This document shows, one piece after another, positions 44,077 to 55,599 of a DNA stretch of 64,000 bases (position 1 is the first letter of the stretch; every line of letters starts with the position of its first letter). The stretch is taken from the NCBI GenBank assembly GCA_002633025.1, contig NMRB01000461.1:86525-150524 (forward strand), written 5' to 3'. This DNA is from Notospermus geniculatus. Taxonomy: Eukaryota > Nemertea > Pilidiophora > Heteronemertea > Lineidae. Made by a program: the position numbers and the translations under genes. The notes below the pieces were generated by a model that saw nothing but the letters and a program-made list of their open reading frames with translations, was not told the DNA's origin and made no database searches.

Positions 44077-45049
44077 GGGGAAGACGGGGCACAGTGGGTC
44101 GCGATTCTTCTTTTCCACGATTACTCAGAAATGAAGCAATGCAGGTTCATAAACGAGGTGTGAAATGGTAGAGGGGGATGTTGCCTACATATAACAACTA
44201 TTATTTTAATGCCAGCTGCTACCAATTTCTCATAGGAGGTTCCGCAAAAAAAAATTCCAAGTGACCCACTGTGCCCCAATAGCGGGGCACACTGGGTCAC
44301 CGCCTGGGGCACAGTGAATCACCACATCGAAAAGTGAAAATATGAAGAACAACTTATGTAAATGGTAAGAAAAATGTATTGTTTCAACGACTTAAGGAAG
44401 CAACAGAAACATTACAACTTCCATTGCACTCAGACAAAGCTGCCCTGAGCCTACATAAACCAACCAAAAACAATCCTAGTGGTTCTCCTCAAGGTAAAAA
44501 AAATTCTACCCAGTGAAATATTGCTTATTTGATTCAAACATCTGTATCATAACTTTCATTGCATTTCAACATCTATTGTGAGGAGTGAGGTGATCTTGAT
44601 GGTTGAAATAGACCTGGCCACAGTGAGTGACCACTTGGGTGACAAAATGTAGTGACCCACTGTGCCCCATCCCACTGTGGGCAAGTTGACTTTTTCACGA
44701 CCTTCGACCTCCGGCATGCCATGGATGGCCTAAACATAATGGGCACCACTTCATTTACACCACCATATTCTTCTCCTTGCGGATTTTAGTGGGTTTTCAA
44801 TATGTCCCCGCAATCTATTTGCTATTACAAAAATAATGAAGGGCCAATATTTTAGTTTTGATGCTGAAAAACAGACTTTCCTTTGCATTTTTTTGCTACC
44901 ACTTGGAATGCTTACAAATTAAAGTTTTGGAAATGGGTAAATCTCGCGCCCATCATCTGATGATGTCATCATCGATGTCCTTGCTTTCACTTTCGAGAAA
45001 TAGCTACTGATTCACTGTGCCCCGTGACCCACTGTGCCCCGTCTTCCCC
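44077..45049. mobile_element. 973-bp transposon, TIR GGGGAAGACGGGGCACAGTG
   Basis: The 24-bp ends are perfect inverted copies with TA on both sides (44075-44076 and 45050-45051). The word GGGGCACAGTG or its complement recurs several times inside. It begins 13 bases after the assembly gap, downstream of the TRP-like gene. Confidence 0.85.
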
Positions 45050-45073
45050 TACATAATAATATGCTAAAGAAAA

Positions 45074-45105
45074 CCGCCGGTGGCTCAGTGGTGTTGTCTG
45101 CAATG
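45074..45105 (+). repeat. tRNA-like A-box fragment
   Basis: CGCCGGTGGCTCAGTGGTG contains the canonical A box TGGCTCAGTGG at 45081-45091. No B box follows, so this is a fragment of a tRNA-derived sequence. Confidence 0.4.
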
Positions 45106-45889
45106 CAAGCTCAAACCGCATGCGCAGAAATGTGCTGCCACCTATAACTTACCGCCATGACTAGAGAGATCTTGTCAACTCGACAAACCGAACTCGTCAC
45201 AGAGATGGCGACTCGCCAAGACAGGTAAATCGTGTCATGAATGACATAACTCGTCAGACTGACTAAAGCATCTCGTCAATAACTCACTGACAAGTTGACG
45301 AGACAATAATTTTTTAAGAGTGTAGGCCTCACTTACCAGTCAGAACGTCTCGCTTCTGCCACTCTCCAATCCCACTAGGCCAGGCGGTACGGCGTACCGT
45401 GTTTTGGGTTACTGCACTTCTGCGGCGAAACCGTGTGACCTGGGTGCTGGAGAGTGGCCAGTTCTCCACGGCGTTCTGTTCAGACGCAGCGCTGTGTGGA
45501 GGTTGGAATACGCGAATATGATATATAGATAAAACTACAAATTTCACCCAAATTTCGCACTATTTGTGGACGGATGACCCCAAGAATCAATAGGGTTCTG
45601 TGTAATATGCATATCTAAAATTTCTGAAAATTTTACCGCGATACATGGCGTTTTTTGTTAGTTATCGTTGGAGAACCGCAGATTTGATGGAGAGATCCAG
45701 AGAGAGAAATTCAGTAAAAACAAGGAAGACCGCCCCATCGAGATGGGGCGGTCTTACAAATTGTCGAAAAAAGTGTCCTGAGGCAGAAAAGCGCTAATCT
45801 CAGGGCACCATATTTCCATCTATGTTGCCCCATTTCAAAATGTTTCTGCCGTAACGAAAGGTAGACCTTATTCGGGATCTACGCAGTAC
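45106..45889. other. Unassigned DNA and 3' flank of GPCR copy 1
   Basis: The first part has repeated (A)CTCGTCA words (45160-45305). The GPCR 3' flank starts near 45770. No other gene is seen. Confidence 0.5.
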
Positions 45890-46900
45890 TCATTGATGAA
45901 GAGTATTATCACGGCAAAAACAAATATGTTTTAGCTCATCTCTAAAGTACTGCAGAATAGATAAATAGATAAAAAAATTCACTGCATAGTTGAAGACTAT
46001 GAAATTTGAGATGGCTCCAGTCCATTCCTTGAGGCTAGGAGGTTCTCCAGTAAGTTCGTATATCCACTGGTAGATTATATACGGTGCCATGGAAAGAAAA
46101 TAGACCAAAGAAACTAGAAGAAGATTCTTCATCAACTTTTTTTGCAGAACCTCCGATTTTGAATCCTTTGAAATGTGTTTATCGATGCTGGCCCGGCCTA
46201 CCCCGATTACAATTAGGATGTTACAGATAAGGGCCATGCAGACTGGTGTGGCCATGTTGGTATTAAACATCCATTCGCCGAAATTGTCAACAACCCAATT
46301 TGGTGTATTGCCACGTCTCCTAAAGCAGGCTCGCCGGGTTATACCTTGCACTTCGTATACATCAGAAACATACACCCAAAAGGCCGGGGCATAGAATGCC
46401 ATTGACAAAAGTAAAAGTAATATTAAGATTATTTTTCGACGAAAACTGGTGAAGAGGCTTGCCACCTTCAGAGGTTTCCAGACAGCTACACAACGCTCAA
46501 CACTATAGGTAATGATGATGTAGGCGGACATGAAGACGAAAATGTTCCACACAAAGATACGCAGTGCACAACCGATGTCCGTTGCACCAGAAGCAATGTT
46601 GACACGGCCGTCGGTGATGTAAAACAAGCCGTTGAAAAGCCACGATTGAAAACTCATGACCAAATTTCCGGTGTCGGAGAGTGACAGCGACACCAGGTAT
46701 ATGCTCGCTGCGGCATTTCGCTTTCTCTGCCTGACGAAAATCACCACCGAGAGAATATTGCCGACGAATCCGATGAAAATGACGACTAACATGAGGTAGG
46801 CCCCGAAAAACTTGTTGAGGAGTCCGAGAGCTGAGGGAGAGCTTTCCTTCAATGCCGTCTCGGACGTAGTTTCATGAATACTTATTATGGACATGCTCAT
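45890..46900 (-). CDS. Class A (rhodopsin-type) peptide-receptor-like GPCR, copy 1
   Basis: An intronless 336-residue receptor. I chose the ATG at 46900 (MSMSIISIHETT) because it aligns with the starts of copies 2 and 3 and no ATG lies further upstream in the frame. TM1 carries GNILS, TM2 LSLSDTGNL, TM3 begins GCALRIFVWN and ends SVERCVAV (ERC in place of DRY), and ECL2 has RRACF for the C3.25 disulphide. TM5 has a TPVCM proline, TM6 reads FLSMAPY without the usual CWxP, and TM7 reads NYAVNFFIY (NFxxY in place of NPxxY). The C-terminus is short. The extracellular N-terminus is only about 30 residues, fitting a small peptide or amine ligand. TM7 resembles FMRFamide/myosuppressin-type invertebrate receptors, but the ligand cannot be named. 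It forms a tandem cluster with the genes at 51882 and 54604. Confidence 0.9.
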   Translation of the reverse strand: MSMSIISIHETTSETALKESSPSALGLLNKFFGAYLMLVVIFIGFVGNILSVVIFVRQRKRNAAASIYLVSLSLSDTGNLVMSFQSWLFNGLFYITDGRVNIASGATDIGCALRIFVWNIFVFMSAYIIITYSVERCVAVWKPLKVASLFTSFRRKIILILLLLLSMAFYAPAFWVYVSDVYEVQGITRRACFRRRGNTPNWVVDNFGEWMFNTNMATPVCMALICNILIVIGVGRASIDKHISKDSKSEVLQKKLMKNLLLVSLVYFLSMAPYIIYQWIYELTGEPPSLKEWTGAISNFIVFNYAVNFFIYLSILQYFRDELKHICFCRDNTLHQ

Positions 46901-47096
46901 ATCGATCGAGGTAGTAAATACCAAGCAAAAATTCGTGACTGAAATTCACCTTTACTTTTCAAAATGTTTCTTGTCGTTATGGTTGGCGCTTGGTTTTTTA
47001 TGGAGTGGTCAAAATCTCGATGGTCTTCGTTAAAGATGGCTTTGTTAAAGATGGCACTACGGGGACTACACTGCATTATACATGTACAATGTAGTA

Positions 47097-47343
47097 TTAA
47101 AGGAGTTAGACGCCGAAGTTGTAAACAAGCTGGTTTGTTTACAAATATGGTCGGCAAACTAGTTTTATTCCTTCGTGCAGGTGGCAGCACCCGTGATCGT
47201 TAGACTGGTTCCCGGTCCGATGCAACTCACTCACGATATTTACGTCAGTACATATCACCGACAATAGGTGGCAGCACTGCAGGCGTCCGTGGATAGAGAA
47301 GCAGTGAGTGAGTGTTTACAACTTCGGCGTCTAGCTCCTTTAA
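47097..47343. mobile_element. TTAA-flanked MITE upstream of GPCR copy 1
   Basis: TTAAAGGAGTTAGACGCCGA and its mirror at the right end bound 247 bases. The corresponding DNA upstream of copy 3 lacks it. A sister copy is at 47942-48301. Confidence 0.85.
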
Positions 47344-47629
47344 GCAACACGTTACGGAAGTCGTATCGATAGGAGAGACTGCACGATTTTACAAATATAG
47401 AAAGTACACGCCAAGGCGAAATATACAGTAGTCATTGCTGCTGTCGAAGACAAAAATGCATGCTACATGTATCATTTTGAAAATCTTTTTGGAAGCAAAC
47501 AACGATGCTAATGTCTGTCCCGAAATGCATGAATGTTGCCACTGAACCAGTTATGGTGACTTGTTCAAAACGTCAACGGGGCGGTCCATTAATTACACTG
47601 GCACATTTTCCTCAACTAGCAGGCCGCTG

Positions 47630-48362
47630 AACTCCCTACGCAGTTGTGAGTCGCGCCCCCTTCGGTTTACTCGCTCTCCACAACTGCTTTACTTCGTGGA
47701 AGTCGCCGCGTTTGGTCAACAGATGGCGTCAGGGCCTGGCGCGAGTTTTACAGCCTATCAGCACGCTGCTTTCAGAACTCTTTGGCCCGTTGGCAACGGA
47801 TGCTCTTGTGCTACCATGGCTACGAACCGCTCGGCCAATGAGAAAGTGTCTTAGGACAGCTTGGTTACCGGTTGCTCGGTGCTCTCATTGGCCGACGCTC
47901 TCGGCGCCATCTGTTGACCGAAAGCGGCGAATTTTACGAAGTTAAAGGAGCTTGACGTCCAAGTTGTAAACAAACTGGTTTGTTTACAAACACTGGCCAG
48001 CAAACTAGTTTTATTCCTTCGTGAAGGTGGCAGCACCAGTAGCGCCCCGTGATCGTTAGACTGGTGCCCGGTCCAATGCAACTCACTCAACCACTCACTG
48101 GTTCTCTATCCACGCTGTGCTGCCACCTATTATCGGTGATATGTACTGAAGTGAATATGTAGTCTCGCGCAGCCAACCGTTTCGTTCCGCAGGTACTGCG
48201 ACACAAACGTTCGATCCTCAGATTCGGCTGGGTGACCAAGCGGCTGGGTGACCGAGACTAGTGAATATCGTGTTTACAACTTGGACGTCCAGCTCCTTTA
48301 AGCAGTTGTGGAGAGCGAGTAACCGAAGGGGGCGCGATACACAACTGCGTAGGGAGTTTAGT
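47630..48362. repeat. Composite repeat: inverted GCAGTTGTG blocks around a TTAA MITE
   Basis: The block ACGCAGTTGTG, then CGCGCCCCCTTCGGTT, then CACAACTGC at 47638-47690 reappears inverted at 48302-48352. Between them lies the second TTAA MITE (47942-48301, TTAAAGGAGCTTGACGTCCA). Confidence 0.75.
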
Positions 48363-49297
48363 AGGCCGCGTAATTGCAGAGATTCCAGCTGCTTCGTTCA
48401 GCAGAACACAAACTCTTATCGATGCCTTCCTATCACAAGAACACCGTACAAACGATAGATCTCTTCAGTGCCGACGTTAAATCCAGTCCCACCAGCCCGC
48501 ATGTGTCCTCTCTCTCAAACAGCGACGTTTGCTGATGTTGCGAAACTAATATGGCTTTCTATCAAATAAAAAAATCGATCGTGTACAAAACGATATATTA
48601 TTATACATTGAAACCCTACATCTTTGATTGGATCCAATGTCCTTAACCTATAAGAAAGTGTCTGTTTCATATACGGATTCTAAAAAGAATCTACACTGTA
48701 CTTAAATATACGGTTTTTAATTCAATGCGAATATAACCCGGGCTATTAGATTGGGATGTTCCGTGCATTCGAGAATTACTTCCACAAGGTAACCATTAAC
48801 TGTAATTGATGTAATGAAAAGATCAAGTGACCGTAGAAAACTGTAGGGAATAAAAAATAACAATTACATGTACAGTATATCTCAGAGCTTGAATCATCTT
48901 GAATACCAAGGGTTGTGACATCGCTCCGTCCCCGACTACGCTCGCACAACCTGGATAAAAAATAGTGCCAATGGCACAGTGCCCGCTTGGTGATGTGGGA
49001 ATCATAGTACCTAAACCTTCAGGCCATATACTGTAAAATCGGACTTGTAACATCACTTTGGTAGACCAGCCCACTTCATTGCTATGATGGTCACATGGCT
49101 GTACATTAATAGTCTGTAATACAAGCTGCGTTCTGATTGGTTTACAAACAAAGTTGGTCATTGGTTTAATTGAACTGACGCGAGTAGGCCTATTGTGACA
49201 TTGACAGGCCTATTCTGAATTGAGTACAGGTGATTAGCTCTGATCATTCCCGAATAGGAAGCATTGGTGGTGCATCACTACGGGTTTTCACAAAAAG
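48363..49297. other. Unassigned intergenic DNA
   Basis: The start repeats GPCR-unit DNA (CGATCGTGTACAAAACGATA). A fragment of the CATCYTGG family lies at 48904-48950. An inverted pair (49022-49090 with 49733-49795, TGTAAAATCGGACTTGTAAC) spans the next MITE. There is no gene. Confidence 0.5.
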
Positions 49298-49512
49298 TTA
49301 AAGGAGCACGGTATTGGATCTCAAATGCGTTATTTGACTGCCGACGACGTAGAGGGAGCCACCTAGCGGCAGTAATACGAACTACAAAAATGCATTACAA
49401 AATGTACGGAGGAAATCGGGTCAACTCGCCAATACGTCGTTGGTCCCTGCGTTGGAGAGTGGCTCAGTGGCGCCGGCTGTCGAGAAAAAGTTGAAATACC
49501 GTGCTCTTTTAA
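49298..49512. mobile_element. TTAA-flanked MITE, TIR AAAGGAGCACGGTATT
   Basis: TTAAAGGAGCACGGTATT and AATACCGTGCTC(T)TTTAA bound 215 bases. A second copy is at 56438-56637. Confidence 0.85.
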
Positions 49513-51760
49513 CACAATGAAGTCTTTTTTCATAACACCCATTAACGAACATGGTCATTACTGGTGTTAGGCCCAACAATTGCTTTCATGGAAAGTGATT
49601 GAGGGGTGATCGATTAGGCAATCATGATCACGCCCTTCTATCCAAGGCCTAGTCAGTGCCACTATGCGTAATCGTAAACAGTGATTGGATAAAAGACGCA
49701 TATTCAACAGAATAACCACCCCCAGCTCGCTAAAGTGGGCTGGACGTTGTAATACATGAAGTGATGTTACAAGTCCGATTTTACAGTATGTACATTACAT
49801 GTACATATTCAATATGAAAATATTCCTTCGAAAACTGAATACGCTAGGAGTGCACAGAAAGGGAAAGCAAAATATTGGCCCATTTTTCGTTATTTGACCT
49901 ATTTTCCCATCAAAATTAGGTTAAATCAAAAACCCGTTATATATATAGCCATTTTTCATTTTTTCAGAAAACGCCCCCTAGTGGCCCTATTTTCCCATCA
50001 AAATTATGTCAAATCACAAGCCTGGCGGCGACGGGGTTCACAAGGTGACTTCAGGGGTGGCACTACCGTGACGGTACATATATTCGAATTAATGACTCCA
50101 TATAAAAACACGACGCTATTGGCTGAAATAATGGACCCATTAATTGCCCGAATATATGTATCCATAAAATAGCATTTAACGGGTCCATTAAATAAGAATT
50201 TAAAGGTCCACTCTGGCCTACCATACATCTTGGCATTATGAGGCTGATTCAAGAAGTCACATCTTGGAGGAATCCTCCAACTGTACATAAACCAGACGCG
50301 ATCATGCTGCTGCCTAGAAAGTCAAAACTGCTCCTCATGGATTAGACGGTAAACGATTAACAGATGGATTCCTAGCCATGAAACTATGGATGAGTTCAAA
50401 TTAGGTCGTCGTTTATGACGTCATGGCGATTTCTTGGCAACCCGCACATGCGCAGTAGCCATTTTCCTTGACAACGCGGAGGCTGGTGTGTTATTGGTTT
50501 CAACACTGGAAATAATTTTGGCTCAGGATGAGCCACTTTGAGCCATTTTTGAACAGGTGAGCCAATTGAGGCCTCTGAAGGGGGGTCTTTTGGCTCAGGC
50601 TGAGCCAAAAGTGGCTCAAATTGGTGGCTCAAAAGGCTGAGCCAGTCCTTGAGCCAGTGATTTTTTCCAGTGAACGAAGGATTCCGGCAATCGGCAGCAT
50701 TTTTGGTGGTTCTCTTCGATATTTCTGCAGGGGAGCCCTTAATTACACTGTGAACGGGTCTGGTAAAGGTTGAGGAACGGAAAAATCACTGGTTTCCCCG
50801 CTGGTTTCCCTAAGTTTGAGCGAAGAATGGGGTGAATTCGCGATCGACCGCCGGCCACGTGCGTCGCCATTTTTGTCCATTCGGAGACCAAACCTGGGCG
50901 AATTTTTCTGTAAATCTCACACGATTTTCATGATGGTAACGATTTTCAGGAGCACCAGGTGATTATCTCGAGGACCCACACACTTATAAACACAAAGCTG
51001 GGCGAAAAGCCCACAGAAAACGGCGAAATGTGCGACCCACCGGCAAATCCTTCGTTGAAAGCCATTAAAACATCGACTTCCGGCTTGGACCAAGGAAAAC
51101 GGCAAAATGCGCAGGCGCGAATTATCCATGGCAATGACCTAATTACGAAGTTTGATCTCATCTATATATACCCCTCTCCAAACACACTCATCAATAAAGG
51201 GACGTTTATGTTATTCGTATACACAGATGACTTAAGAAGTGTGCATACACGAAAGAAACTGCAGCATCACAGGTCTTATTTAAATATTACGCCTTAGTTT
51301 TTCACTTATAACGTCTACGTTTCATGCTACCCTTAATTTGCGGATATAACCGCCCATAGTCTTCGGCCCCACTCGATAGTGAGAAACCTAACACTGACTG
51401 TAGATGCGTCAACTCCGGGACGAGGAGAGGGGGAAATACCACATACACAAGGGAGAAATACCACACTGTCAAACCTTTTACGTGTACATCGATATTTTTG
51501 CATTTCATTTCTCTCATGATAAACATTGAATCACTATTATAGAATGTAAAGTCCTCATCACAACTATTTTCAAAAAACTCCAGGCTCATGGAACTACAGT
51601 GTGTACCGTCTATAGACCTAATACAGCTATAGGCCTATTAAGTTCAACATAACTCCATCGTCTAACTCTTCCCACGTGAACCACTTACGCTAGGCTTGTT
51701 CGTATTTATTTTTTGTCCAGTTCATCAACATCGAAATCACGGTCTAAGAAAAGAAAAAAT
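49513..51760. other. Repeat-rich spacer without recognised gene
   Basis: It contains an AAGCCTGGCGGCG fragment at 50017-50063 and an inverted pair around CATATATTCG (50078-50165). A cluster of TGGCTC / GAGCCA words occurs at 50517-50670. Open frames are short and without motifs. Confidence 0.5.
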
Positions 51761-51881
51761 TGTTGAAAGAAATAAGCCCTGAAGCAGAAACGTGCTAATC
51801 TCAGGGTGCCTGCCATCTTTCCATCTGGATTGTATGTTGCCTATTTATGCCGTAACATGAAAAGTAGACCTCGTTCGGGAT

Positions 51882-52895
51882 CTACGCATTGTTCACTGAT
51901 GAAGTGTTTCCACGGCAAAAACAAAAAATATGTTTTAGCTCATCTCTAAAGTACTGCAGAATAGATAAATAGATAAAAAAATTCACTGCATAGTTGAAGA
52001 CGATGAAATTTGAGATGGCTCCAGACCATTCCCGGAGGCTAGGAGGTTTTCCAGAAATTTCGTATACCCACAGGAAGATTACATACGGTGCCATGGAAAG
52101 AAAATACACCAAAGAAACTAGAAGAAGATTCTTCATCAACTTTTTTTGCAGAACCTCCGATTTTGAATCCTTTGAAATGTGTTTATCGATGCTGGCCCGG
52201 CCTACCCCGATTACAATTAGGACGTTACAGATAAGGGCCATGCAGACTGGTGTGGCCATGTTGGTATTAAACATCCATTTGCCGAAATTGTCAACAACCC
52301 AATCTGGTGTATTGCCATGTCTTCTAAAGCAGGCTCGCCGGGTTATACCTTGCATTTCGTATACATCAGAAACATACACCCAAAAGGCCGGGGCATAGAA
52401 TGCCATTGACAAAAGTAAAAGTAATATTGAGATTATTTTTCGACGAAAACTGGTGAAGAGGCTTGCCACCTTCAGAGGCTTCCAGACAGCTACACAACGC
52501 TCAACGCTATAGGTAATGATGATGTAGGCGGACATGAAGACGAAAGTGTTCCACACAGAGATACGCAGTGCACAACCTATGTCCGTTGCACCAGAAGCAA
52601 TGTTGACACGGCCGTCGGTGATGTAAAACAAGCCGTTGTAAAGCCACGATTGAAAACTCATGACCAAATTTCCGGTGTCGGAGAGTGACAGCGACACCAG
52701 GTATATGCTAGCCGCGGCGTTTCGTTTTCTCTGTCTGACGAAAATAACCGCCGAGAGGATATTGCCGACGAATCCGATGAAAATCACGACTAACATCAGA
52801 TAGGCCCCGAAAAACTTGTTGAGGAGTCCGAGAGCTGAGGGAGAGCTTTCCTTCAATGTCGTCTCGGACGTAGTTTCAAGTATGATCATGGACAT
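51882..52895 (-). CDS. Class A peptide-receptor-like GPCR, copy 2
   Basis: An intronless 337-residue paralogue of copy 1, starting MSMIILETT at 52895. All seven TMs, the ERC motif at the end of TM3, the RRACF loop and NYAVNFFIY are intact. Most differences from copy 1 are conservative; they cluster at the extreme N-terminus, in the TM6-TM7 loop (EISGKPPSLREWSG) and in the tail (FCFCRGNTSSVNNA). Flanking DNA is also duplicated: the 3' segment (CTAATCTCAGGG) recurs beside copy 1, and the 5' segment near 53281-53560 recurs upstream of copies 1 and 3. A small MITE near 53083-53242 lies in the upstream region of this copy only. Confidence 0.9.
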   Translation of the reverse strand: MSMIILETTSETTLKESSPSALGLLNKFFGAYLMLVVIFIGFVGNILSAVIFVRQRKRNAAASIYLVSLSLSDTGNLVMSFQSWLYNGLFYITDGRVNIASGATDIGCALRISVWNTFVFMSAYIIITYSVERCVAVWKPLKVASLFTSFRRKIISILLLLLSMAFYAPAFWVYVSDVYEMQGITRRACFRRHGNTPDWVVDNFGKWMFNTNMATPVCMALICNVLIVIGVGRASIDKHISKDSKSEVLQKKLMKNLLLVSLVYFLSMAPYVIFLWVYEISGKPPSLREWSGAISNFIVFNYAVNFFIYLSILQYFRDELKHIFCFCRGNTSSVNNA

Positions 52896-53927
52896 AGCTT
52901 CAAGTAAATACCGAGCAAATACAAACTCGTGACTGAAATTCACCTTTACTATCTCAAAAAATGATTCTTACTTGTCGTTTTGGTTAGCGCTCGGTTCTGT
53001 ATGGTCGAAATCTCGAGATTCTTCGTTAAAGATGGGTTCGTTAAAGATGGCACTACAGGGACATGAACGTGACTAATAGGAGCTGTCAGCGAGTTGACCA
53101 ATAGGTGTCACTACGGCCCAATTCAATGCATATAGCGAACCCAGTCATTGATCGAGCAGCAATCACGTAGATTTTCGGACACTGGTCCGCTAGAACTTTG
53201 CTGCCATCTGTTGGCAATATGCGCGGCTGACTGCTCCTATTGTATGTATACAATAACGACACTGTACATTTACATGTAGTAAGCAACACGATATGAAAGT
53301 CTATTGATGGAGTGAGTGCAAGATTTTACAAATAATATAGAAAGTATATGCCAAGACGAAATATACAGTAATCATTACTACTGTCAAGGACGATAATGCA
53401 TGCTATCATTGTAAAAACCTTCCCAAGTAAACCACGACTGCTTAATGTCTGTCTCGATTAATGTTACCGCTGAACCAGTTATGGTAACTTGTTCAAAACG
53501 TCGATGGTCCGTTTATTACACTGCGCACATTTTCCTCGACAAGTACTTGCAGAGGTTCCAGCTGCTTCATTCAGCAAAACACAAACTCTTATGGATGCCT
53601 TACTATCACAAGAACACCATACAAACGATAGATCTCAGTGCCGACGTTGATTCCAGTCCCACTAGCCCGCATGCGTCCTCTCTGAAACTGCGACGTTTGC
53701 TGATGTTGCAAACCTAATAATCGCTTTCTATCAAATAAAAAAATCGATCGTGTACAAAACGATATTATTGTACATTGAAACCGATACATTCTTTGATTGG
53801 ATCCAATGTCCTTAATCTATAAGAAAGTGTCTGTTTCATATACGAACTCTAAAAAAAAACTCTCGGTTTCTAATTCAAAACCTAAGCCGCTATTAGATTG
53901 GGATCTTCCGTGCGTACGAGAATTAAG

Positions 53928-54113
53928 GGCCTGTCACACTGAAGTAGTTCTCAGTACGTTCTTGAAAATTTTGTCGAACGGACTCAAACTGTCTGCGAAC
54001 GGAGTGGACGTAGTGGCAACTGTTTACAGTCTTTTTAACGAACTTCATGGACGGGAAGGGTGCTCTACAACATCGAGGCGTTATTTGCCAAAGGGTTACA
54101 CGTTCTAGCCCGC
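53928..54113. mobile_element. Partial element, GGGCCTGTCACACTGAAG end
   Basis: It shares its end and interior (GAACGGA, CTTCATGGACGGG, CACGTTCTAGCCCG) with 62208-62648. The other inverted end is missing. Confidence 0.75.
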
Positions 54114-54240
54114 ACCAGCTGTAAGAAAGTGCGGAAGTTCACCGAACATTTTATGGAATTGGTCAGGACTGACAAAAATTATCAATGAATCGCTTTCTGC
54201 TCGGAAATGACTAAACTCTCGCCTGAAATCGCCCGCACAC

Positions 54241-54494
54241 CATCCCGGACCTCCACGTGTATGGCTAAAGGCCTGTATCCACTACAACGGTTTCCGGTGC
54301 GGGAGCGATTTTCACAGGCATTGGGATAATTAACACGCCATGTATTGTTAAACCTTCGAAGGATTATCCAAAACCCTGTGAAAAAATCCCGGCGCGGCAA
54401 ACCACAGCGGTAGCCCGGACTAGTGGATACAGGCCTTAAGTCGCGAGCGCGGTCGGAGGGCGGAGCGATGTCACAACCCTTGGTAGTCAGGATG
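54241..54494. mobile_element. CATCYYGG-family element with 9-bp target duplication
   Basis: It begins CATCCCGGACCTCCACGTG and ends CAACCCTTGGTAGTCAGGATG in the same style as 25286-26037. CCCGCACAC flanks both sides. A MITE (54266-54440, TAAAGGCCTGTATCCACTA ends) is nested inside it. Confidence 0.85.
54266..54440. mobile_element. MITE with TIR AAGGCCTGTATCCACTA
   Basis: The 17-bp ends are inverted copies with TAA/TTAA flanks. It is nested within the 54241-54494 element. Confidence 0.8.
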
Positions 54495-54603
54495 CCCGCA
54501 CACTTGTGAATTCTGCTTATGGAATCGCTCAGGAATGAACTTTTTCTAAGCTGAATTCTCTAAGTGTGTGCCAGGCTTTAATGCTGATCTACGCATTATT
54601 CAT

Positions 54604-55599
54604 TCAGTCTGATGAATTCTTGCAAAAACAAATGTATTTCAGCTCATCTCTGAAATACTTCAAAATAGATAAATAGATAAAAAAATTCACTGCATAGTTG
54701 AAGACGATGAAATTTGAGATGGACGCGCCCCATTCAACGCGACCTGGCGTTTTAGCAGTAAGTTCATCGATCCACTGGAATATGACGTACGGTGCCATGG
54801 AAAGAAAATACACCAAAGAAACCAGAAAAAGATTCTTCATCAACTTTTTCTGAAGAACATCTGATTTTGAATCTTTCGAAATGTGCTTATCGATGCTAGC
54901 CCGGACTACCCCTATAACGATAAGGATATTAATGACGAACGCCATGCAGACTGGTGCGGCCATGTTGGTATTGAACATCCATCTTAGGAAACTGTCTGCA
55001 ATCCAATCTGGTGTATTGCCACGTCTTGTAAAGCAGGCTCGCCGGGTTATACCTTGCACTTCGTATACATCAGAAACATACACCCAAAAGGCCGGGGCAT
55101 AGAACGCCACTGACAAAACTAAAAGTGATATTAAGATTATTCTTCGACGAAAGCTGGTGAAGAGGCTTGCCACCTTCAGAGGTTTCCATACAGCCACGCA
55201 GCGCTCAACGCCATAGGTAATGATGATGTAGGCAGACATGAAGACGAAAGTGTTCCACACAGAGATACGCAGTGCACAACCGATGTCCGTTGCACCAGAA
55301 GCAATGTTGACACGGCCGTCGGTGATGTAAAACAAGCCGTTGTAAAGCCACGATTGAAAACTCATGACCAAATTTCCGGTGTCGGAGAGTGACAACGACA
55401 CCAGGTATATGCTCGCTGCGGCGTTTCGCTTTCTCTGTCTGACGAAAATGACCGCCGAGAGAATATTGCCGACGAATCCGATGAAAATGACGACTAACAT
55501 CAGATAGGCCCCGAAAAACTTGTTGAGGAGTCCGAGAGCTGAGGGAGAGCTTTCCTTCACTGTCGTCTCGGACGTAGTTTCATGAACACTCATAGACAT
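54604..55599 (-). CDS. Class A peptide-receptor-like GPCR, copy 3
   Basis: An intronless 331-residue paralogue starting MSMSVHETT at 55599. It keeps ERC, RRACF and NYAVNFFIY. It is the most different of the three intact copies: TM4-TM5 loop residues (TRRGNTPDWIADSFLRW), the TM6-TM7 loop (DELTAKTPGRVEWGAS) and TM5 (AAPVCMAFVINILIVIG) vary. Those are positions that line or cover ligand pockets in class A receptors, so ligand preference may have shifted (inference). Its upstream DNA lacks the MITEs found near copies 1 and 2 and serves as the unoccupied reference. Confidence 0.9.
   Translation of the reverse strand: MSMSVHETTSETTVKESSPSALGLLNKFFGAYLMLVVIFIGFVGNILSAVIFVRQRKRNAAASIYLVSLSLSDTGNLVMSFQSWLYNGLFYITDGRVNIASGATDIGCALRISVWNTFVFMSAYIIITYGVERCVAVWKPLKVASLFTSFRRRIILISLLVLSVAFYAPAFWVYVSDVYEVQGITRRACFTRRGNTPDWIADSFLRWMFNTNMAAPVCMAFVINILIVIGVVRASIDKHISKDSKSDVLQKKLMKNLFLVSLVYFLSMAPYVIFQWIDELTAKTPGRVEWGASISNFIVFNYAVNFFIYLSILKYFRDELKYICFCKNSSD

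Noticed and set aside
44065-44163. Continuation of the TRP-like frame after the assembly gap
   Set aside because: The sequence is the terminal repeat of a transposon (GGGGAAGACGGGGCACAGTG), so the open frame across the gap is chance.
46901-46924. Longer N-termini for the three GPCRs
   Set aside because: The extensions begin with TTG or GTG, not ATG. The three copies agree at the downstream ATG.
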